A stretch of 64,000 bases of DNA. It comes from Halomonas sp. CH40 (GTDB lineage Bacteria > Pseudomonadota > Gammaproteobacteria > Pseudomonadales > Halomonadaceae). The stretch is from positions 3,162,001-3,226,000 of the forward strand of contig CP112982.1 of the NCBI GenBank assembly GCA_041875495.1. Reading direction: 5' to 3'. A model generated the notes under the pieces. It saw nothing but the letters and a program-made list of their open reading frames with translations. It did no database searches and was not told the DNA's origin. Position numbers and translations under genes: made by a program. Below, piece after piece: positions 26,315-35,896 of the stretch. The stretch's first letter is position 1, and the number at the start of each line of letters is the position of its first letter.

Positions 26315-29300
26315 CCGCGCTGCTCAATGCGATACCAGAGGGCGTACAGCGCTGGCACAAACAGCAGGGTGATCAGGGTACCCACCGCGACGCCACCAAT
26401 CAGTACATAGGCCAGCGGCCCCCAGAAACTGTCCATGGTCAGCGGGATAAAGGCCAGAATGGCGGCCAGCGCCGTTAGCACCACAGGCCGGGCACGTTGG
26501 ACACCGGCCTCTACCACTGCCTGACGCATCGGCATGCCTTCCTTGATGTTATCTGCCACCTGCTGGGTCAAGATCAGGGTGTTACGCATCAGGATGCCTG
26601 CCAGGCCAATCAGCCCCAGGGTGGCCACAAAGCCAAACGGCTGGTTGAACAGCAGCATGGCGGCAACCGCGCCAATCAGGCCCAGCGGCGCCGTCGCCAC
26701 CACAATAAAGGTGCCCGCGAAAGAGCGCATCTGCAGCATGATGAATATCAGCATCAGCACCACCATCAAAGGTTGCAGCACCTGGATGGAGGCCTGAGCC
26801 TTGGCAGACTGCTCCACTGAGCCACCGGTATCAATGCGGTAGCCTGAAGGCAATTCATCGCGCAGCGAGGCCAGTTGCTCCCAGACCTGCTGGGTCACGT
26901 CATTGGGCTGAGCACCCTCGACATCGGCATTGATCGCCACAAACGGCTGACGGTTGTAGCGCTTGATCACCGGTTCTTCAAACGCCACCCGCAGTTCTCC
27001 CAGCTGCGTCAAGGGAACCCGCTGGCCACCATTGGTCAGCACCTCCAGGCTTTGCACATCATCAATATCCTGAGCAGCGCCGCGGCCAAGGGCGGGCACC
27101 AAGCGTATACCGTCGCGCAGCTGGGTGATCGTTACCCCATCCAGCTGGAACTGCAGCTGACGGGCCACATCGTCCGGGGTCAGGCCAATCAGCTGCAGCC
27201 GATTACGGTCGATATCCAGATGTAGGGTGGGCGCGCGCTCATCCCACTCAAGATGCGGATCACGAGTCGCCGGATGCGCCTTGATCACTTCACGCACCTG
27301 ATGGCCAATGGCTCTAAGCTGATCCGGGTCATCGCCCAGCACCCGGAAGCTGACCGGCCAATCCACCGGCGGGCCGTACAGCAAGGCTTCCACCCGCACT
27401 CGCGCTTCAGGAAACTCGCCGTCTTCAATGCGTTCACGCAGCATGGCCATCAGCTCATCGCGGGATTCGACACCTTCCGCCACGGCAATCAGCTTGGCAA
27501 AGGCAGGGTTGGGCTGTTCCGGGTTAGCCGAGATAAAAAAGCGCGGCGCCCCGGCCCCTACATAGGCAGACAGTGATTTCACCCCTTCGGCATCCTTGAT
27601 CAAGGCTTCCAGGCGCCGGGTCGTGGCATTGGTGGCTTCGATACTGCTGCCCTGGGGATGGTAAACGCTGACCAGCACTTCGGGGCGATCAGAACTGGGG
27701 AAGAACTGCTGCTCCACCGGGCCAGCCATACCGGCAATGGCCGCGACCAGCAGCGCCAGCGTCACCGCTACCACGCTCTTGCGAAAGCGCACACAGCCGC
27801 TGATAAAGGCACGCAGACGCTGGTAGCCCGCCGACTGATAGGCTTCATCCTCGCTGTGATGGGTTTTCTGCTCAGGCAGGATTTTCACCCCCAGATAGGG
27901 GGTAAACACCACCGCTACCAGCCAGGAAATCAGCAGCGCAATACCCAGCACCCAGAAAATGTTACCGGCATATTCGCCCACACCGGACTGGGCAAAGCCA
28001 ATCGGCACAAAGCCAGCCACCGTGACCATGGTGCCGAACAGCATGGGCGCGGCGGTGACTTTCCAGGCATGAGAGGCGGCATCCAGACGTTCCCAGCCCT
28101 GCTCCATCTTGACGATCATCATTTCGATGGCAATGATGGCATCGTCCACCAGCAGGCCCAGGGCGATAATCAGCGCCCCCAGAGTAATACGGTCAAGGTT
28201 GATCCCCATGGCCTTCATGACCACAAAGGTCAGCGCCAGGGTGATCGGAATGGCAATGCCCACTACAATACCGGCACGCAGGCCTACCGCCAGCATGGTG
28301 ACCAGCATCACCACAACAACAGCCACCAGGAACTTGACCTGAAAAAGGTTCACCGCCCCATCGATGGCGTCTGCCTGATTGGTCATCACCTGCAGCGACA
28401 TTCCCAGTGGCAGACCTTGGCGTTCCTCCTGCCAGAAGTCGTTCAGACGCTCACCAAATGCCTGGCCGTTTTCACCCTCCTGCATCACCACACCCAGCAG
28501 TAAGGCATCTTCGCCAAAGGCGCGTACCAGATAGCTGGGCGGGTCTTCATAACCGCGCGATACCTCGGCAATATCCCCCAGGCGGATCAGCCGCTCGCCA
28601 ATCCGGATAGGCACTTCCGTCAGCGCTTCAGGGCTTGCCATATCATGGTTAATGCGCACATAAAGGCGCGCACTCTGGGTATCCACCCGTCCAGCCGGTA
28701 GCAGAGTGTTCTGTGCTTCTATGGCAGCAAATACCTGCTGAGGTGAAATACCCAGGCTCTGCAAGGCGGCAAGGTCAAAATCGACATGCATGCGCTCTTC
28801 ACGCTCGCCAAGTATCTGCGCCTTGTTGACGCCATCCAGACGCTGCAGGCGATCACGGATATCCTCGGCCTCGCGCACCATGTCGCGCATTGGCATTCCC
28901 GGCGCGGTCAGCGCCACCAGTGAGAAATAAACATCACCAAAATCCTCGTTGATCAAAGGCCCAACCACACCTTCAGGCAGCTGTGGCGCTTCATCCTGCA
29001 TGCGCCGACGTACCTGATAAAAGCGTTCGGATACTTCCCTGCTGGGCGTGTAATCCTCAAACTCCACCTGCATATCCGCCCGCCCTGGGCGAATGGTGGT
29101 TTCAATCCGATACAGGTCTTCGACTTCCTGGATACGTTTTTCCAGCCGGTCGACCACGCTTTCCTGCAACTCCTCTGGCGTCGCCCCCGGCCAGGCGACC
29201 GACACCATCATGACGCGCACGGTAAAGTTCGGGTCTTCAGCACGCCCCATGGAGGCAAATGCGTAAAGTCCGGCCAGCAAGGCAATCATCAGGAAAAACA

Positions 29301-29352
29301 GCGTCACCGCCCGTTCACGCACCGCCAGCGCTGAGAGATTGGGGAAACTCAC
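26311..29352 (-). CDS. RND efflux transporter, inner-membrane pump (AcrB/HAE1 type)
   Basis: Proton-driven tripartite efflux pump of 1013 residues with 12 membrane helices and two large periplasmic loops. TM4 has the proton-relay aspartates in GLLVDDAIIAIEMMIV, and AEDPNF after TM1 is typical of this clade. It overlaps its adaptor gene by 4 bp (ATGA). No outer-membrane channel gene is adjacent, so it probably borrows a TolC-like partner. Substrate cannot be predicted. Confidence 0.93.
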   Translation of the reverse strand: MSFPNLSALAVRERAVTLFFLMIALLAGLYAFASMGRAEDPNFTVRVMMVSVAWPGATPEELQESVVDRLEKRIQEVEDLYRIETTIRPGRADMQVEFEDYTPSREVSERFYQVRRRMQDEAPQLPEGVVGPLINEDFGDVYFSLVALTAPGMPMRDMVREAEDIRDRLQRLDGVNKAQILGEREERMHVDFDLAALQSLGISPQQVFAAIEAQNTLLPAGRVDTQSARLYVRINHDMASPEALTEVPIRIGERLIRLGDIAEVSRGYEDPPSYLVRAFGEDALLLGVVMQEGENGQAFGERLNDFWQEERQGLPLGMSLQVMTNQADAIDGAVNLFQVKFLVAVVVVMLVTMLAVGLRAGIVVGIAIPITLALTFVVMKAMGINLDRITLGALIIALGLLVDDAIIAIEMMIVKMEQGWERLDAASHAWKVTAAPMLFGTMVTVAGFVPIGFAQSGVGEYAGNIFWVLGIALLISWLVAVVFTPYLGVKILPEQKTHHSEDEAYQSAGYQRLRAFISGCVRFRKSVVAVTLALLVAAIAGMAGPVEQQFFPSSDRPEVLVSVYHPQGSSIEATNATTRRLEALIKDAEGVKSLSAYVGAGAPRFFISANPEQPNPAFAKLIAVAEGVESRDELMAMLRERIEDGEFPEARVRVEALLYGPPVDWPVSFRVLGDDPDQLRAIGHQVREVIKAHPATRDPHLEWDERAPTLHLDIDRNRLQLIGLTPDDVARQLQFQLDGVTITQLRDGIRLVPALGRGAAQDIDDVQSLEVLTNGGQRVPLTQLGELRVAFEEPVIKRYNRQPFVAINADVEGAQPNDVTQQVWEQLASLRDELPSGYRIDTGGSVEQSAKAQASIQVLQPLMVVLMLIFIMLQMRSFAGTFIVVATAPLGLIGAVAAMLLFNQPFGFVATLGLIGLAGILMRNTLILTQQVADNIKEGMPMRQAVVEAGVQRARPVVLTALAAILAFIPLTMDSFWGPLAYVLIGGVAVGTLITLLFVPALYALWYRIEQRG

Positions 29353-30407
29353 TCGGCCGCCTCCTGCGCCAGCGGGCGCACGTCCATTCCCGGCGTCAGC
29401 AGGTGGGTACCCAGCGCAATCACTTCCAGCCCTTCACGCAGCTGCTCACCTCGCACCCAGGCCCGGTCGCGCTGCATACGTTCAATCGAAATCGCCACAG
29501 GCTGCGCCTGGCCGTCGCTCACCTGCCATAGCTGGGGGCCATCACCACGTTCATCGATAGCCGCGACCGTCACTTGAAAAACGCCTTCCGGCAGGCTGTC
29601 CATGGGGAAACGGGTCTGTACGACTTCCCCCAGGGAATCACTGAACAGGGCTTCCTCCAGCTGATAGCGGGCTCGCCAGGTGCGGCTTGCCGGGTCCGCA
29701 GCGCCGGCGACTTCACGGCGTGACAGGCTGATCTGGCGGTCATCGAGCAACAGCGCCCCATTAGCAGGTGGGCGTACATGGGAGGGAAACGCCACTTCCA
29801 CTTCACGTCGCCCCTCCTGGGCCAGGGTCGCAATTGCCTGACCGGTGGCCACTACTTGCCCAGGCTCACCGGCCACATCAATCAGGAGCCCGTCGGCCTC
29901 GGCCCGCAGGGTGGCGTAGTCCAGGGCGTTGCGGGATTGCTCCACACGCGCCTGGGCAGCATCGCGCCGCGTCAGCGCTTCACGGCTGGCCAGCTCCGCC
30001 CGCTCGAATGCCTGCTGGCTGAGGAAGTTACGCTCCAATAGCTGACGGTCCCGCGCCAGATCGGCCTGACTCACCGCCACCGAGGCTTCAGCCGCTGCCA
30101 GATCTGCCTGGGAGGCAGCCAGCGCCGCCTGCAAATCGCTGTCGTCCAGAGTGAACAGCACATCGCCCTGGCTAACGTTTTGGCCAGCATCCACATGCCG
30201 GGTGGCAATCTGGCCGCTGACCCGAAAAGCCTGGGGCGTTTCATAACGGGCGCGAACCACCCCCGTGAGCATCAGCATTGGCTGCTCGACAGGGGCAAGC
30301 TCGGCGGTCTTCACCCAGCGCGGTGATTCTTGCTGAACACTTTCGGTACTGGTCTCACCGCATCCTGCCAGCAGCAAGGCGAGCAACAGCGCAGTTAACT
30401 TGGGCAT
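29349..30407 (-). CDS. RND efflux periplasmic adaptor (membrane fusion protein), lipoprotein
   Basis: 352-residue adaptor connecting the RND pump to an outer-membrane channel. It begins with a lipoprotein signal (LLALLLAGC, lipid on Cys ~16). The barrel-sandwich half YETPQAFRVSGQIATRHVDAGQNVSQGDVLFTLD is followed by a long helical hairpin and the matching second half GLLIDVAGEPGQVVATGQ. First gene of the two-gene operon; a palindrome lies upstream. Confidence 0.92.
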   Translation of the reverse strand: MPKLTALLLALLLAGCGETSTESVQQESPRWVKTAELAPVEQPMLMLTGVVRARYETPQAFRVSGQIATRHVDAGQNVSQGDVLFTLDDSDLQAALAASQADLAAAEASVAVSQADLARDRQLLERNFLSQQAFERAELASREALTRRDAAQARVEQSRNALDYATLRAEADGLLIDVAGEPGQVVATGQAIATLAQEGRREVEVAFPSHVRPPANGALLLDDRQISLSRREVAGAADPASRTWRARYQLEEALFSDSLGEVVQTRFPMDSLPEGVFQVTVAAIDERGDGPQLWQVSDGQAQPVAISIERMQRDRAWVRGEQLREGLEVIALGTHLLTPGMDVRPLAQEAAE

Positions 30408-30469
30408 AACGGTTCCCTGATAAACGCGTAAAACAAAGGTGTCTATGGATATAATGAGACAGGATAAAT

Positions 30470-30483
30470 TAAACGCTCGTTTA
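30470..30483. promoter_or_regulatory. Palindrome TAAACG-CT-CGTTTA upstream of the RND operon
   Basis: Perfect 6-bp arms with a 2-bp centre, 63-76 bp before the adaptor start, the usual look of a TetR-family efflux operator. No TetR gene lies next to it. Confidence 0.4.
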
Positions 30484-30506
30484 TGCCTATCACAGGAGCC
30501 ACATTG

Positions 30507-31427
30507 TTACCCTGTGCGAGGATAGGTCCAGGCATAGATTTCCTCGCTGTGGTAGCAGTGAAAACCGGCGTTCTCATACAAGCATCGGGCAGGGGTATTG
30601 GTGGCATCCACGGTGAGCGCCAGCCGCGTCGCGCCTATTTGCGCCGTATAATCAAACGCGGCCTGCAAGAGTTCACGCCCCAGCCCCTGCCCTCGCCTAG
30701 TCGGCACCAACCCCATCAACAGCACTTCCACCACGCCTTGCGCCTGACGGGGCACCATTAACAGAACGCCGATTGGTTGCGGGTCATGTGGCGATGAGTA
30801 GACCGCAAACCAGTGTCGATCCGCTTCTGGAGACTGGCGATGGAAACCCTGAAGCAGCTCCGCCGACCCCAACGCCTCGCAGACCAGCGGGCTATCCAGT
30901 GACTCTACCTGCACCTGTTCGATAAGCGACTGCGTCGCTGTTGGGGCGAGTTCGCCCCAGGGGCGCAAGGTGAGTTGCGATGCGCGCGCATCACGGCTGT
31001 TGAGTGATGCGCTCAGGTAGCGAAGAGGGGCCACCCGCTGCATGCCCGCAGCTAACAGAAGCGCCGTTTGTGCTGGCTTGTTCGGCATGACCACACAGTG
31101 GCAAAGGCGAATTTTATGCGTTTCCACCCATTCTCTTGCCGCCTGCAGAAGCGCCTGAGCCTCGGCGTCTTCTCCTTGAGGTCGCCACAGCTGGGCCATG
31201 TCACCTGGAAAAGGCTGCACCCATACCGCTTTTGTTGGATAGTTGGCCGCATAGTACAAAAGCCCGCTCCAATCCGGGGCAGGCGTTTGCGTAAAGGACT
31301 GAATGGCGGCTGCCAACGCTCGCTGGCCAGCGCTGTCCTGGGCTGCGGCCAACGACCATAACGCATCGCGACGCATTGCCTCGGGGCATTCCACCACCTG
31401 ATCATGCACATCCTGACGATTATTCAC
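30507..31427 (-). CDS. GNAT-family N-acetyltransferase
   Basis: 306-residue protein. The C-terminal ~150 residues have the GNAT CoA loop in LVPTRRGQGLGRELLQAAFDYTAQ and the late VDATNTPARCLYENAGFHCY strand, typical of N-acetyltransferases. The N-terminal half (DALWSLAAAQDSAGQRALAAAI onward) is less conserved and may be a second, degenerate GNAT fold. Substrate unknown. Divergent from the CnoX-like gene. Confidence 0.8.
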   Translation of the reverse strand: MNNRQDVHDQVVECPEAMRRDALWSLAAAQDSAGQRALAAAIQSFTQTPAPDWSGLLYYAANYPTKAVWVQPFPGDMAQLWRPQGEDAEAQALLQAAREWVETHKIRLCHCVVMPNKPAQTALLLAAGMQRVAPLRYLSASLNSRDARASQLTLRPWGELAPTATQSLIEQVQVESLDSPLVCEALGSAELLQGFHRQSPEADRHWFAVYSSPHDPQPIGVLLMVPRQAQGVVEVLLMGLVPTRRGQGLGRELLQAAFDYTAQIGATRLALTVDATNTPARCLYENAGFHCYHSEEIYAWTYPRTG

Positions 31428-31521
31428 GTAAGCTCCCGAGGTGATTTTTCACTTGGCGACTTGAATCCCGCCGCGCTTGCCTGCATATCATGCTTAAATT
31501 CTTTCTGCCTAGAGTGACACC

Positions 31522-32502
31522 ATGTCAATTATTGATCCACGTACCGGCGAAGCCTTAACGGCCCCTATCAGCCCTGATACGGCCAACAACCCATCGCCCA
31601 CAGCAGCGGCGGCAGACGCGCCCTCAGCCGCCACCTCAGGGCCAGCGCCCCGCCGTGAAGACGTCATCATTGATCTGGATGCCAGTAATATTCAGCAGGT
31701 GCTGGAAGCCTCCATGCAGGTGCCGATTCTGCTCGACAGCTGGTCGCCCGCGAGCGAACCCTGCAAAACCCTGATGCCAGTGCTTGAAAAACTGGCCGTC
31801 GAATACGCAGGTGCCTTCATTCTTGCCAAGCTTGATGCAGATGCCAACCCGGAGATTGCTGGCCAGCTGGGCGTACGTTCGGTGCCGGATGTCAAACTGG
31901 TCAGCCAGGGCGGCCTAGTCGACAGCTTCCAGGGGGCGTTACCGGAAAAAGACGTGCGCGAATGGCTGGGCCGTTATTTCCAGGCCCCTGAAGACGCACC
32001 GGCAAGCCCTGAAGAGCTGGCAGAAGAAGCCCTGAAAGCAGGTGATGCCGCCACCGCTCGCGAACATTATCAGACGTTGACCTCACAGTACCCCGAGCAT
32101 TACGCCTACCAGGTGGGGCTGGCCAAGGCGCTGGTGGCAGAAGGCCGCGGCGATGACGCCCGCAGCGTGCTGGACAACCTGCCACCGGAAGAGCGCGATG
32201 CCGCCCCCGCTCGCGGTGTGCGCGCCAGCATTGAATTTGCCGAACAGGCGCTTTCCCATCAGGAAGTGGCGGCCCTGGGAGAACGTAACGACAGTGAAGC
32301 TCAATTCCAGCGCGCCTTACGCCAGGTAGCCGACGGCGACTACGAGCAGGGCCTGGAAGGCCTGCTGGCCCTGATGAAAAGCGACCGCAGCTACGGCGAT
32401 GATGCCGCGCGCAAGACCCTGCTTCAGGTCTTCGACGCCCTGGGTGCCGAGCACCCGCTCACCGTAACCTACCGGCGCAAGCTGTTTGCCCTGCTCTACT
32501 GA
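31522..32502 (+). CDS. cnoX: Thioredoxin-fold co-chaperone, CnoX/YbbN family
   Basis: 326 residues: a ~50-residue Ala/Pro-rich N-terminal extension, a thioredoxin domain (~50-155) and a TPR region (~165-326). The active site reads SWSPASEPCKTL, so the first cysteine of CxxC is missing, as in E. coli YbbN. CnoX holds unfolding proteins under oxidative (hypochlorous) stress and passes them to GroEL. The extension is longer than in E. coli (~284 aa total). Stands as a single gene. Confidence 0.88.
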   Translation: MSIIDPRTGEALTAPISPDTANNPSPTAAAADAPSAATSGPAPRREDVIIDLDASNIQQVLEASMQVPILLDSWSPASEPCKTLMPVLEKLAVEYAGAFILAKLDADANPEIAGQLGVRSVPDVKLVSQGGLVDSFQGALPEKDVREWLGRYFQAPEDAPASPEELAEEALKAGDAATAREHYQTLTSQYPEHYAYQVGLAKALVAEGRGDDARSVLDNLPPEERDAAPARGVRASIEFAEQALSHQEVAALGERNDSEAQFQRALRQVADGDYEQGLEGLLALMKSDRSYGDDAARKTLLQVFDALGAEHPLTVTYRRKLFALLY

Positions 32503-32524
32503 GAGCGCTGCACTTATCAAGGTA

Positions 32525-33922
32525 TTACAGGGTGGGGCTGGCAAGCGGCCCCGCCTGTAGGCATTCAAGCACTATCTGCAAGGCGCGGCCTAGGGTGTCC
32601 TGATCCTGAGCCGCTCCGAGACATAGACGAATCGCCTGCGGGGCTGGCGCACTGCCCACACAGAAAGGTTCGGCGCTGGTAACCAGCACCCCCCGCGCTT
32701 TCAACTGCTCACTGAAAGCCACCGCACGAAAGCCCTCTGGAAGAATTAACCATAAATTACTGCCGCCCTCTCTGGCTTGCAGGGTAAAGCCTGCCAACAT
32801 TTCAGCCGCCATTATCTGGCGTGACTGCAGCTCTTGGCTTTGCCAATCCATCACTTCCCGCGCAGAGGCCATGTTCACCCAATGGCAGGCCACATCGACC
32901 AATAAGGGCGGCACCATCCAGCTCTGGGCACGCAGCGTCTGGGTTAGACGCTCCAACAAAACAGGCGGTGCTCGCAGCACGCCGATTCGCAAGCCGCCCG
33001 CCAACACTTTAGCTGTGCTAAACACAAACAGGGTACGCTCAGGAGCAAGGCAGTAAAGTGGCGCTAAACGCTGCTCAACGGGTAGATACTGAACGCCATC
33101 TTCCAACAGCCAGAAGTCATATTTCCGCGCAAGCGCCACAATGGCATCACGCCGCTCAGCGCTGAGCACTGCGCCGGTCGGGTTATTCTGCTCGGGAGTG
33201 AGGTACACCATCCTTGGCGGCTGACGTTCGCACTGAGCCCTGAGCGCCTCAGCGTTCATCCCCTGATCATCAAAAGGGATGCCAACCAGTTTGAGATGCG
33301 ATTGCCGTGCAGCACTCATCAACCCTGGGTAGGTCAGTGTATCTGCAGCGACCAGCTCACCAGGGCGCAGCAAGGCTTGCAGACTCAGCTGTAAGCCATG
33401 CTGGCCGCCTTGGGTAATCAATAACTCATCAGCCTCAAGAGCAAACCCCAACGTTTCCAGCCATGCACTGAAAACCTGACGCTGCACAGCGCTCCCTTGC
33501 GCTGGCTGGTAGTTAACCCCTTTGCTCAGGGCTTCTGGAGACTGGCCAATACTTGCAAGCGCGGCAGCCAACCCCTGCTGGCGTAAAGGGTGCGGGGGCG
33601 GCAAGCTCAGGCTTAAATCAATGTGCTGTGTATCGCCGGATGTTTCCACATGGGGCATTTGAAATGCCGCCGCATCCTGGCACCCACTCACATAGGTACC
33701 GCTGCCCACTCTTGCCGTTACCCAGCCGTTTCGCTCAGCTTCCGCATATCCCCGCGTAACCGTGCCGATCGTCACGCCTAGCGCATCCGCCAGGCGCCGC
33801 TGCGGTGGCAATTTTTCTCCTGGCTGCAAGCTACCGGCATTGATCGCATCACCAATCGCTGCGGCAATGGCACGATAACGCGACCCAGTGTATGCATCTA
33901 TTTCAGGCACCCAAATTGTCAT
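32525..33922 (-). CDS. MocR-family regulator with aminotransferase-like domain (second copy)
   Basis: 465 residues: GntR-type winged helix at ~10-75 (LADALGVTIGTVTRGYAEAERNGWVTARVGSGTYV) and an aminotransferase-like domain with the PLP lysine in FSTAKVLAGGLRIG. It diverges from a LysE exporter gene with a 95-bp gap, a frequent MocR pairing, so it probably controls amino-acid export. It is distinct from the MocR at 1461 and not a recent duplicate, judging by the different motifs. Confidence 0.87.
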   Translation of the reverse strand: MTIWVPEIDAYTGSRYRAIAAAIGDAINAGSLQPGEKLPPQRRLADALGVTIGTVTRGYAEAERNGWVTARVGSGTYVSGCQDAAAFQMPHVETSGDTQHIDLSLSLPPPHPLRQQGLAAALASIGQSPEALSKGVNYQPAQGSAVQRQVFSAWLETLGFALEADELLITQGGQHGLQLSLQALLRPGELVAADTLTYPGLMSAARQSHLKLVGIPFDDQGMNAEALRAQCERQPPRMVYLTPEQNNPTGAVLSAERRDAIVALARKYDFWLLEDGVQYLPVEQRLAPLYCLAPERTLFVFSTAKVLAGGLRIGVLRAPPVLLERLTQTLRAQSWMVPPLLVDVACHWVNMASAREVMDWQSQELQSRQIMAAEMLAGFTLQAREGGSNLWLILPEGFRAVAFSEQLKARGVLVTSAEPFCVGSAPAPQAIRLCLGAAQDQDTLGRALQIVLECLQAGPLASPTL

Positions 33923-34002
33923 GGTGACAATAAAACCTTTGACGTCAATTTAAAGCCTATCATGCTTTAAAAAGTTAGCAATTAAAGCCCTTAAACACAA
34001 AA

Positions 34003-34016
34003 TTGTATGGATACAA
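34003..34016. promoter_or_regulatory. Palindrome TTGTAT-GG-ATACAA before the LysE gene
   Basis: Perfect 6-bp arms, GntR-type half sites (GTAT/ATAC), ending one base before the exporter ATG. TAAAGCC also appears twice in the gap (33951 and 33983), three helical turns apart. Probably the MocR operator; its place at the start codon suggests a very short or absent leader. Confidence 0.5.
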
Positions 34017-34017
34017 A

Positions 34018-34623
34018 ATGACCAGCCAGTGGGTAATTCTCGGCCCTGCCGCTCTTTATATGATGTCAATGACGCTGACACCTGGCCCCAACAATCTGAT
34101 GCTGACCGCCTCAGGGGCTAACTTTGGTTTTCAGCGCACGCTGCCACACTTGCTGGGCATTGTGGGTGGCTGTTTTCTGCTGTTTGCCGGCATCGCCATG
34201 GGCTTGGGGGTATTGTTTGAACGCTATCCGAGCCTGCAACTGGCACTGCGTTGGATCGGCAGCGCCTATCTGCTTTATCTGGCCTGGAAGATTGCCACCG
34301 CACCGCCACCCGATCTGAATACTGACGTGACTCGCCGCCCGCTGACCTTCTGGCAGGCGGCCCTGTTTCAGTTTGCCAACCCCAAGGCGTGGGTGATGGG
34401 GCTGGCACTGATTGCAGGCTTTCTGCCGTCTGACGGTAACGCCTTGGCCAATGCCCTGTTGCTGGTGGGGTTTGCCGAACTGGTGGCGCTGCCCTGCTGC
34501 GCCTTGTGGGCGGCATTTGGCAGCTTTATCGGCCAGAAAATCCGTACAGAGCGCGCCTGGCGACGCTTTAATATCACCATGGGCGCGCTCACGGCTGCCT
34601 GTGTCTGGATGATTCTAAGCTGA
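34018..34623 (+). CDS. LysE-family amino-acid exporter
   Basis: About 201 residues with six hydrophobic helices; the family signature MTLTPGPNNLM lies in the first helix, followed by FGFQRTLPHLLGI and FQFANPKAWVMGLALIAGF. LysE/RhtB exporters expel amino acids such as lysine, threonine or homoserine lactone-like compounds. ATG 34018 matches the family start; a TTG at 34003 is in frame, but it forms part of the palindrome. No ribosome site is visible before either. Likely governed by the divergent MocR regulator. Confidence 0.88.
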   Translation: MTSQWVILGPAALYMMSMTLTPGPNNLMLTASGANFGFQRTLPHLLGIVGGCFLLFAGIAMGLGVLFERYPSLQLALRWIGSAYLLYLAWKIATAPPPDLNTDVTRRPLTFWQAALFQFANPKAWVMGLALIAGFLPSDGNALANALLLVGFAELVALPCCALWAAFGSFIGQKIRTERAWRRFNITMGALTAACVWMILS

Positions 34624-34637
34624 CACGCTTCCTTCAT

Positions 34638-35801
34638 TCACCGTCTTAAGGCTTGATCCATCCGCTTGAGGGCCTCTTCAAGCTGGGCGGCAGTGGTGCC
34701 AAAGTTCAGCCGCACAAAGCCGGGCTGGCCAAAATCAGCGCCGTTGGACAGCGCGACTTTTGCCTGCGCCAACAGGGCTTGCTGAGGGTCATCTCCCAGG
34801 CCTGCATCGCGCATATCCAACCAGGCAAGGTAGGTGGACCGGGGAGGATTGAAATGGACGCCAGGCCAGTGAGCGACATAATCGCTGATCATCTGACGAT
34901 GACCACGCAAGACATCAAGCAACGCCTGACGCCAGGGTTCCGCATCGCGATAAGCGGCTTCAGCAGCGGCCAGGCCCATCACGTTGCCATCTGGCAGCAG
35001 CCCCTTGGTTGCCTGGGCAAAACGCGCCCTCAGGTCAGGGTCAGGTATCACAGCACAGGCGGCGGTCAGCCCGGCCAGATTGAACGTCTTGGAAGGCGCC
35101 CACAGGGTGATAATGCGATCCGCAAGCGCGGGAAACGCCGCCGCCAGCGGTTGATGCCTGGCACCCTCGTCAAGCAGGAGGTCGCAGTGCAGCTCATCGG
35201 ACACCACGTATAGATTGTGGCGCTCGACCAGCGCGGCCAATCTTGCCAGCTCTTCATGGCGCCAGATACGCCCTGTGGGATTATGCGGCTGGCACCACAG
35301 CAGCAGGCGCGTTTTGGGGGTAATCGCGGCTTCCAGCGCCTCCAGGTCGAGCCGCCACTCGCCACCTTCTTCGCTTGGCGGCGCCATGGCTGCCTGCTGT
35401 GTTACTCTGCCAGTGCGCTCGGCCACCGCCAGAAAAGGTGGGTAGATAGGTGTGATGGTCAACACGCCATCGCCGGGTTTGGTCAACGCCAGACTTGCCA
35501 GATGCAGGGCAGGCACCACCCCTGGAAGCCACTGTTGCCACTCCGGCTGTATCGGCCAGTCGTAGTGGGTAGCACTCCATTCACACAGCGTTTGCTTGAG
35601 GCTGTCCGGTACCTGCCCGTAACCGTAAACGCCATGCTCAACACGTCGTTTCAGCGCATCCATCACCGCAGGCGGCGCCGTAAAGTCCATGTCAGCGACC
35701 CATAACGGCAGTACATCTTCGCCATAGCGGTGCCATTTCTGGGAGCGCCATCCACCGGCTGGGTGGCGTCGTTCAAGGGGCGTGGCAAAATCGAACATCA
35801 T
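34638..35801 (-). CDS. PatB/MalY-type pyridoxal-dependent C-S lyase
   Basis: 387-residue fold-type I enzyme of the PatB/MalY group, cleaving cystathionine or other cysteine S-conjugates to a thiol, pyruvate and ammonia. Marks are LPLWVADMDFTAPPAV near the start, HNPTGRIW, SDELHCDLL and the PLP lysine in WAPSKTFNLAGL. It converges on lysE with a 14-bp gap. Exact substrate is uncertain; aminotransferase annotation is common for this family. Confidence 0.88.
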   Translation of the reverse strand: MMFDFATPLERRHPAGGWRSQKWHRYGEDVLPLWVADMDFTAPPAVMDALKRRVEHGVYGYGQVPDSLKQTLCEWSATHYDWPIQPEWQQWLPGVVPALHLASLALTKPGDGVLTITPIYPPFLAVAERTGRVTQQAAMAPPSEEGGEWRLDLEALEAAITPKTRLLLWCQPHNPTGRIWRHEELARLAALVERHNLYVVSDELHCDLLLDEGARHQPLAAAFPALADRIITLWAPSKTFNLAGLTAACAVIPDPDLRARFAQATKGLLPDGNVMGLAAAEAAYRDAEPWRQALLDVLRGHRQMISDYVAHWPGVHFNPPRSTYLAWLDMRDAGLGDDPQQALLAQAKVALSNGADFGQPGFVRLNFGTTAAQLEEALKRMDQALRR

Positions 35802-35896
35802 CCGTTGTCCTTGTGGTTAACAGCATTTGTCGTTACAACGTATTAATTAAAAATCATTTCCATTACTTTTGACACTTTACAGGGTACTTCATCAGC

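Noticed and set aside
31522..32502. CnoX without CxxC as a defect
   Set aside because: YbbN/CnoX proteins commonly lack the redox cysteine pair.
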